From NCBI GenBank assembly GCA_020216655.1, contig JAIWNU010000025.1:1-18712 (forward strand): DNA of 18,712 nt, read 5' to 3'. Below the pieces are notes generated by a model. That model had not been told where the DNA came from, searched no databases, and was given only the letters and a program-made list of their open reading frames with translations. A program made the translations under genes and the position numbers. Below, piece after piece: positions 13,899-18,712 of this stretch. Numbering within the stretch: the first letter of the stretch is position 1; every line of letters begins with the position of its first letter. Source of the DNA: Treponema sp. Lineage in GTDB: Bacteria; Spirochaetota; Spirochaetia; Treponematales; Breznakiellaceae.

Positions 13899-14978
13899 AT
13901 GCCCTCTCAAGTAGCGCACATATTATTCGGACAGGAACTTATCCGCATCTGCGAAGGCTTATTGGCGGAAAAATACGGCCAGAGGTTCGATGAACCGATA
14001 CAAAAATTAAAAAATCAATATTTTTCAGTCTTCGCCCTTGGCTGCCAGGGCCCTGATATTTTTTACCATAGCCAAAGGCGCCGGCCGGTAGCGATAGAAT
14101 ACGGAAGTCTTTTGCACCGCAGGCATTATGGCAGCTTTATGACTGTTTTACTTAAGCGTACCCTCAGTTCTGCTCTGACAGGTCTGGGGGCCTATGCATT
14201 AGGTTTTCTTACCCATGCTTATCTGGATCGGGCTGCCCACCCCTATATCGTTTACAAAGCTGGCTGGGTATCTCCGGAACGGCCCGAGACGGCAAAATAT
14301 GCCCGTTTGCATGCCTTTTTTGAGCGTATACTCGATGTGCAGCTTTTAGAACTCCTTGAGGGGATACATATCTCTGCATGGAACCAGGATAGAATCTTAA
14401 CCCGGGCCTGCGAAGAGCCACCGGTGTATCTGGTTGAAACCCTTGCCGATGCGCTGAGGTCAACCTATCCTGAACGGGCAGGGAAGGATCCCCTTTTGAA
14501 CCAGCGCATAGAAAATGCCCTTCTGGATGCAGCCTCTTTTTATCGGACTACCAATCCGCAGAGAACTTCGATGAATTATAGAAAAATAGATGAGGGGCTC
14601 TATCTCAAATATGACCAGACTCCCGCATCGGTAGCCCTCATCTATCCCGAGGGTTTTCCCCTGTCAGTCGATTATTTAAATCTTGCAGAGCGACCATGGC
14701 GGCATCCCTGCCAGCAGGGCTCTGTAGACCACCGATCGTTCATCAACCTGTTTTTGGATGCCTGTCAAAAAGGGGCTCATTTTTTGTTCCAATTTATCTC
14801 TAGTTTTATCGAAACTGGACATGTACCCTCCAATTCTGCAGAACTTATCGGAAATGGAGGTCTTTCGATCTGCGACGAAGCAGGGCAGCCCTGCAAGCCT
14901 GTTTGGTCCGATCCCCTCCCGCTGGACCACGTTTTGGAACAGCAATTTCTGCTCCGAACTGCCTGGTTCGGCCGTTAA
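13899..14978 (+). CDS. Zinc-dependent phospholipase C-like protein, no signal peptide
   Basis: The protein has 359 residues. The N-terminal half has the metal-site pattern of the zinc-dependent phospholipase C/S1-P1 nuclease fold: His7 (VAHILFG), Asp53 (GCQGPDIFY), His73 (LLHRRHYG), [11 protein letters not shown] (His106, Asp110, His114) and HAFFE (His138, Glu142). The HxxxD and HxxxE pairs match the zinc ligands His118/Asp122 and His142/Glu146 of Bacillus cereus PLC, as I recall them. The C-terminal 150 residues are less familiar. Secreted PLCs carry a signal peptide, but none is present here, so the protein is probably cytoplasmic and its substrate open. ATG 13899 has no RBS; a TATCCT (13886-13891) ends 7 nt before it, so the mRNA could be leaderless. 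The gene is followed after 71 nt by the chemoreceptor. Confidence 0.7.
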   Translation: MPSQVAHILFGQELIRICEGLLAEKYGQRFDEPIQKLKNQYFSVFALGCQGPDIFYHSQRRRPVAIEYGSLLHRRHYGSFMTVLLKRTLSSALTGLGAYALGFLTHAYLDRAAHPYIVYKAGWVSPERPETAKYARLHAFFERILDVQLLELLEGIHISAWNQDRILTRACEEPPVYLVETLADALRSTYPERAGKDPLLNQRIENALLDAASFYRTTNPQRTSMNYRKIDEGLYLKYDQTPASVALIYPEGFPLSVDYLNLAERPWRHPCQQGSVDHRSFINLFLDACQKGAHFLFQFISSFIETGHVPSNSAELIGNGGLSICDEAGQPCKPVWSDPLPLDHVLEQQFLLRTAWFGR

Positions 14979-15005
14979 AGGGAGCGGGAACTTTTGTTTC
15001 ATCTC

Positions 15006-15033
15006 TTGAATACAAAAAAATAATAACTATAGT
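15006..15033 (+). promoter_or_regulatory. Possible promoter of the chemoreceptor gene
   Basis: TTGAAT (15006-15011), 16-nt spacer, TATAGT (15028-15033) lie in an AT-rich gap of 71 nt. The start near 15040 would fall within the RBS, which argues against it. I see no sigma-28 motif. Confidence 0.25.
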
Positions 15034-15036
15034 TTT

Positions 15037-15045
15037 AGGAGGAGG
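15037..15045 (+). promoter_or_regulatory. Strong RBS that fixes the chemoreceptor start
   Basis: AGGAGGAGG ends 4 nt before ATG 15050 (7 nt from its first AGGAGG). The frame is open back to 14903, but that part overlaps the end of the upstream gene in another frame. This site therefore decides the start. Confidence 0.85.
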
Positions 15046-15049
15046 CTCT

Positions 15050-17095
15050 ATGAAACTGAAAGGAAAAATGATTCTATACCTCGCGCTGCCTTCTGCCCTT
15101 GGACTTATTGGATTAAGTCTCATTATTGGGTTTTCAGTGGCTTCTATGAGCCGGGAATCTGTGCTCAGCCTTACGGAACTCAACACGCAAAGCCGGGCTG
15201 CAGAGATCGGGCGCTGGCTCGAGGGACACCTCAACAATGTTAAAAGAACTGCCGGCAACAATGAAATGAAAAGCGGCGATATAAACCGCATACAAAACTA
15301 TATTATGTCCCGGCAGGCCAACTTGCCTAAGGATGTGGCTTATGAATATTTCAGCGACCTCGAGGGCAATTACTTTACTTCCGCTGGCGGAAAAGGCAAC
15401 CTTGCTTCCCGGGAGTATTTTAAACAGATTGCAGCCGGCGCAGAGTATGTAGTGAGCGAAGGGCTCATATCCCTTTCCACGGGGAAAGCCATGACCTTTG
15501 TGGTGCTGCCCCAAATGAATAGCAGCGGAAAGCGGATTGGACTCACTGCCGCAGCGGTGGACCTGGAAACCATTTCTGGCATCGTAGCGGGTATTAAATA
15601 CGGCCAGGCCTATGCGGCAATTATTGATAGCAAATTTAACGTTATTGCCCACCCTAATAAGGACTTGGTGCTCAAAGCTAATTTATCTGAACCTTCTAAG
15701 CTCGGGTATCGGGAAATGGAAGGGGCTATAGAAGCGATGCGGCAGGGGAAAACCGGAAGCCAGCACTACTGGGACGACAAGGGTGTAGGGAAATACCTTG
15801 TATATGCGCCTGTCCCGCTGAGCCAGGGTTGGTATTTTACCATGGTTATTCCCGATAGCCAGATTAACGAAGCCCCCTCTAAAATTGTTTCCATGGTTGC
15901 GGCTATATCGTCGGTTATTATCTTGCTCCTGGTGCTTATTATTCTGCTTGCGATCAATAATCTTACTAATCCGATTCGCCTTGTTTCTTCGGTAATTCAA
16001 AATCTTGGGAAAGGCCAGGTTTGGGTTGATGAAACGACGGACGAGCAGCTACAGAAGGCCCATGCGTCTCGGGACGAGGTGGGAGAAGCGGTACAGGCGA
16101 CGACGATGCTGATGAGAACCCTCACTGATATTGTGCATTCGATTCAAACTGCAGCTTTGGAGGTGGAAAAGGGAGCCGCTGCCATCAGCCAGACTAGCCA
16201 AAACCTATCCCAGGGATCGACAGAACAGGCTGCCAGCGCAGAACAGGTCTCTTCTATGATTGAAGAAATCAGTTCCACCATCAAACAGAGCGCGGACAAT
16301 GCGGCCAGCACGGAGCAGCTTGCCCGGCGTGCTTTGGAAGATGCCCGTCAGGGAGCCGAAGCGGTGCTGCAATCGGTAGAAGCGATGAAATCTATCGCGG
16401 CAAAAATCAGCATTATTGATGAGATTGCCAGGCAGACGAACCTGTTGGCCCTGAATGCGGCCATTGAGGCTGCCCGTGCTGGAGAAGCCGGTAAGGGCTT
16501 TGCCGTGGTTGCCAGCGAGGTCCGGAAGCTTGCGGAGCGGAGCCAAACTGCGGCAAACGAAATATTGGGAATCTCCAGGCAAAGTGTTCAAACGGTGGAA
16601 GAAGCGGGGCACCGGATTACGAATGTGCTCCCCGACGTGCAGAAAACTGCTGAATTAGTACAGGAAATCAGCGCCGCAAGCCGGGAGCAGAGCATTGGTA
16701 TTGAGCAGATTGTTTCGGCAATCATGCAGCTCGATTCGGTTATTCAACAAAACGCCAGCTCCAGTGAAGAACTGGCCTCCATGGCGGAGGAGCTTTCTTC
16801 CCAGTCCATGTCGCTGAGGCAGACTATTCAATATTTCTCTCTGAAAGAGGCGGATGTTCATGTGGTTCCCTCTAGTTCTTCCCGGGCTGCGACAATTAAA
16901 GGGCCCATACCGCAGGATGTGCCTAAGGAGAACAAGATCCAGCGGGTACTGCCAAAGCGTCCGATGCAGCTTCCCTCAAAGGAAGAAAAAAAGATTCCCA
17001 TGCCGGAACACAAGCCAGAGGTGATTAAACCGAGCTCTGACCGAAGCATTATTCCCCCGCCCACGGCAAGCGATGATGATTTTGAGGAATTCTAG
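15050..17095 (+). CDS. Methyl-accepting chemotaxis protein with periplasmic dCache-like sensor
   Basis: The protein has 681 residues. TM1 spans about 8-32. A periplasmic double-Cache-like sensor spans about 34-275 and includes [19 protein letters not shown] and [22 protein letters not shown]2 spans about 278-302, then a HAMP-like linker to about 360. The cytoplasmic coiled-coil signalling domain spans 360-597, and its hairpin tip is [43 protein letters not shown] (457-499), the CheA/CheW-binding region. Gln/Glu-rich helices (about 385-412 and 540-590) are likely methylation sites. A Pro/Lys-rich flexible tail of about 80 residues ends in DFEEF, which fits the aromatic-x-x-aromatic form of the CheR-tethering pentapeptide. 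It should sense a small ligand outside the membrane and control CheA and so flagellar rotation; the ligand is unknown. Confidence 0.93.
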   Translation: MKLKGKMILYLALPSALGLIGLSLIIGFSVASMSRESVLSLTELNTQSRAAEIGRWLEGHLNNVKRTAGNNEMKSGDINRIQNYIMSRQANLPKDVAYEYFSDLEGNYFTSAGGKGNLASREYFKQIAAGAEYVVSEGLISLSTGKAMTFVVLPQMNSSGKRIGLTAAAVDLETISGIVAGIKYGQAYAAIIDSKFNVIAHPNKDLVLKANLSEPSKLGYREMEGAIEAMRQGKTGSQHYWDDKGVGKYLVYAPVPLSQGWYFTMVIPDSQINEAPSKIVSMVAAISSVIILLLVLIILLAINNLTNPIRLVSSVIQNLGKGQVWVDETTDEQLQKAHASRDEVGEAVQATTMLMRTLTDIVHSIQTAALEVEKGAAAISQTSQNLSQGSTEQAASAEQVSSMIEEISSTIKQSADNAASTEQLARRALEDARQGAEAVLQSVEAMKSIAAKISIIDEIARQTNLLALNAAIEAARAGEAGKGFAVVASEVRKLAERSQTAANEILGISRQSVQTVEEAGHRITNVLPDVQKTAELVQEISAASREQSIGIEQIVSAIMQLDSVIQQNASSSEELASMAEELSSQSMSLRQTIQYFSLKEADVHVVPSSSSRAATIKGPIPQDVPKENKIQRVLPKRPMQLPSKEEKKIPMPEHKPEVIKPSSDRSIIPPPTASDDDFEEF

Positions 17096-17100
17096 GGTAT

Positions 17101-17133
17101 AAAAAAGGGGCAATCCGGATGTCGGATTGCCCC
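17101..17133 (-). terminator. Rho-independent terminator of gpmI
   Basis: GGGGCAATCCG (17107-17117) and CGGATTGCCCC (17123-17133) form a perfect 11-bp stem with a 5-nt loop. Read on the minus strand it is followed by six T (17106-17101), 25 nt after the gpmI stop. It may also block plus-strand transcripts of the chemoreceptor gene, although no T-run follows on that side. Confidence 0.85.
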
Positions 17134-17157
17134 CTGATTGATTCTATTGCAACGCTT

Positions 17158-18712
17158 TTAGAAGGGCAGTACCGAAGGATCGTAGTCTTCTGGCGGTATA
17201 AAGCCAAGAAGCTGGATACAGGTTGCGGCCAACGAACTGATGCCGAGGCCGGATTTCAGGTTTCCTTCTCCGGCTTTGTAGGCGTATTCGCCCTTGTGTT
17301 CCGGATCGTAAATGATACACGGCACAGGGTTAAGACTGTGGCTTGTCTTGGCCTTGGGTTGGCCATCTTCTTTGTAGATAACTGCACCGGTCTTTTTATC
17401 GTGTTCAAACATGTCATCTGAGTTCCCATGGTCAGCGGAGATGACCATAATGCCGCCAGCCTTCTCTACCGCCTTGGCAAGACGCCCAAGCTGCAGGTCC
17501 ATGGCTTCCATGGAACAAACGACCGCTTCGTAGTTGCCTGTGTGGCCCACCATATCGCCATTGGGATAGTTAAGCCGGATAAAATTGTATTTTCCCGATT
17601 CAATCGCTTCCAGGACTGCGTCGGTAATTTCAGCACATTTCATCCAGGGCCGCTGCTCAAAGGGCAGGACATCGCTGGTAATTTCTACATAGTCTTCCAG
17701 TTCTTCACTAAACTTGCCGGTCCGGTTCCCGTTAAAGAAGTAGGTAACGTGTCCGTATTTCTGGGTCTCTGAAATCGCCAGGGTCCGCACCCCTGAAGCT
17801 GCAAGGTATTCACCCATGGTCCGGTCTATGGCAGGGGGGCTTACCAGATACCGCTTGGGTACATGCATATCCCCATCGTATTCCATCATGCCGGCATACA
17901 CAACCTTGGGCCTGCGGATCCGATCAAATTTATCAAAGTCGTCCTGTTCAAAGGCGGCGGTCATTTCTAATGCCCGGTCCCCGCGGAAATTAAAGTAAAT
18001 GACCGAATCGCCGTCTTCTATAGTACCGATTGGTTTTCCATTATCGGCAATGACAAATTCTTTAAGGTCCTGATCGATGATGCCGGGAATTTCCTTGCGG
18101 TAGGTTTCCACCGCTTCTCGGGCGGATGAGAACTGACGGGCAGTTCCCAAAACATGGGTTTTCCAGCCCCGTTCTACCATGGACCAGTCGGCGCCGTAGC
18201 GGTCCATAGTAATCCACATGCGGCCGCCGCCGGAAGCGATGCGGGCATCAAAATCCGCATTATTAAGACTCTTAAGATAGGCCTCGAAGGGGTCAACATA
18301 TTCGAGGGCGCTGGTCTCGCCCACGTCCCGTCCATCAAAAAGAACATGGATCCGTACCTTTTTTATTCCCTCTTCTTTTGCCCGTTGAATCATGGCTTTC
18401 AGGTGATCAATATGGCTGTGTACGTTACCGTCGGAGAAAATGCCTATAAAATTGAGCGCTCCCTTGGAGGCCTTTACGTTGTCAATTACTTCCCGCCAGG
18501 CCTTACCCTGGAACATGGCACCGCTTTCGATAGATTTAGAAACCAATGCGGCTCCCTGGGAAAAGACCCGTCCGCAGCCAATGGCATTGTGGCCCACTTC
18601 GCTGTTGCCCATGTCTTCGTCGGAGGGGAGTCCTACCGCAGTTCCGTGGGCTTTAAGGCGGGTATGGGGGCTTTTTGCCTTAATCGCTTCTAGATTGTAC
18701 ATTTTGGAATCG
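17158..18712 (-). CDS. gpmI: 2,3-bisphosphoglycerate-independent phosphoglycerate mutase (5' end outside window)
   Basis: The frame is open to the right edge; 517 residues are visible and the in-frame ATG at 18702 is internal. The enzyme interconverts 3- and 2-phosphoglycerate in glycolysis with two metal ions (usually Mn) and a phosphoserine intermediate. Numbering from that Met, the catalytic Ser34 is in MGNSEVGH. Metal ligands appear in NGDMVGH (Asp383, His387), SADHGNSDD (Asp424, His425) and TSHSLN (His455); substrate residues in HSHIDH and GRDVGETSALEY. The missing N-terminus should hold the LIILDGWG-like first metal-ligand motif. HGTAVGLPSDEDMGNSEVGHNA and the long C-terminal half point to the longer 'plant-type' iPGM of about 550 residues. 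It is monocistronic in the visible part, with its own terminator. Confidence 0.95.
   Translation of the reverse strand, partial: DSKMYNLEAIKAKSPHTRLKAHGTAVGLPSDEDMGNSEVGHNAIGCGRVFSQGAALVSKSIESGAMFQGKAWREVIDNVKASKGALNFIGIFSDGNVHSHIDHLKAMIQRAKEEGIKKVRIHVLFDGRDVGETSALEYVDPFEAYLKSLNNADFDARIASGGGRMWITMDRYGADWSMVERGWKTHVLGTARQFSSAREAVETYRKEIPGIIDQDLKEFVIADNGKPIGTIEDGDSVIYFNFRGDRALEMTAAFEQDDFDKFDRIRRPKVVYAGMMEYDGDMHVPKRYLVSPPAIDRTMGEYLAASGVRTLAISETQKYGHVTYFFNGNRTGKFSEELEDYVEITSDVLPFEQRPWMKCAEITDAVLEAIESGKYNFIRLNYPNGDMVGHTGNYEAVVCSMEAMDLQLGRLAKAVEKAGGIMVISADHGNSDDMFEHDKKTGAVIYKEDGQPKAKTSHSLNPVPCIIYDPEHKGEYAYKAGEGNLKSGLGISSLAATCIQLLGFIPPEDYDPSVLPF

Noticed and set aside
13597..13914. Plus-strand frame of 105 codons across the tRNA region
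   Set aside because: It runs through the terminator, the antisense of tRNA-Pro and its promoter; no protein features are seen.
14903..15049. 49-codon N-terminal extension of the chemoreceptor frame
   Set aside because: It overlaps the end of the phospholipase-like gene and has no RBS, while ATG 15050 has a strong AGGAGGAGG and begins the TM1 segment.
15134..15652. Minus-strand frame of 172 codons inside the chemoreceptor gene
   Set aside because: It is antisense to a clear chemoreceptor sensor domain, has no recognisable domain, and its length is expected from the codon bias of the real gene.

Overview
The window looks like chromosome from a treponeme-like spirochaete. Pointers are an EF-G of the spirochaete/mitochondrial EF-G2 type, a long 'plant-type' cofactor-independent phosphoglycerate mutase, a PEGA protein paired with a LysM/M23 peptidase, and a methyl-accepting chemotaxis protein ending in an acidic Phe-rich tail. 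The assignment rests on family resemblance read by eye; no database was searched. Most of the DNA has middling GC, but the first gene is clearly AT-richer.

Layout. Positions 1-1299 hold the C-terminal part of a GH35 beta-galactosidase, cut by the window edge. It converges on metY (1374-2675, minus), an O-acetylhomoserine sulfhydrylase with a 7-1-7 palindrome in its leader. Going right on the plus strand are a condensation/alcohol-acetyltransferase-like protein (2791-4116), a cluster of three perfect hairpins (4090-4236), a zinc-ribbon six-TM membrane protein (4266-5015) and an EF-G2-type GTPase (5101-7128).

A minus-strand block follows. Ferredoxin (12349-12519), a LysM/M23 peptidase (12260-11292) and a PEGA protein (11292-10315) read in one direction and end at a strong terminator (10184-10220). 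Directly after it a new unit begins with penicillin-binding protein 1A (10141-7568), followed 10 nt later by a short ParB-domain protein with an amphipathic C-terminal helix (7557-7168). Much of this block serves the cell envelope: a bifunctional murein synthase, a murein hydrolase and a PEGA protein.

The right part has a DUF4349 lipoprotein (12681-13625, plus), tRNA-Pro(GGG) on the minus strand (13729-13802) with promoter and terminator, a zinc-dependent phospholipase C-like protein (13899-14978, plus), a chemoreceptor (15050-17095, plus), and gpmI (minus, running off the right edge).

Several longest-ORF starts are misleading and were corrected. The PBP1A ORF would begin inside a terminator, the M23 ORF would run into the ferredoxin gene, and the chemoreceptor ORF would overlap the phospholipase gene. 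No rRNA, CRISPR array, transposase or prophage gene was seen. The items most worth following are the ParB-like/PBP1A pair, the acyltransferase/zinc-ribbon pair with its hairpin cluster, the identical hairpin stem used at two terminators, and the palindrome before metY.
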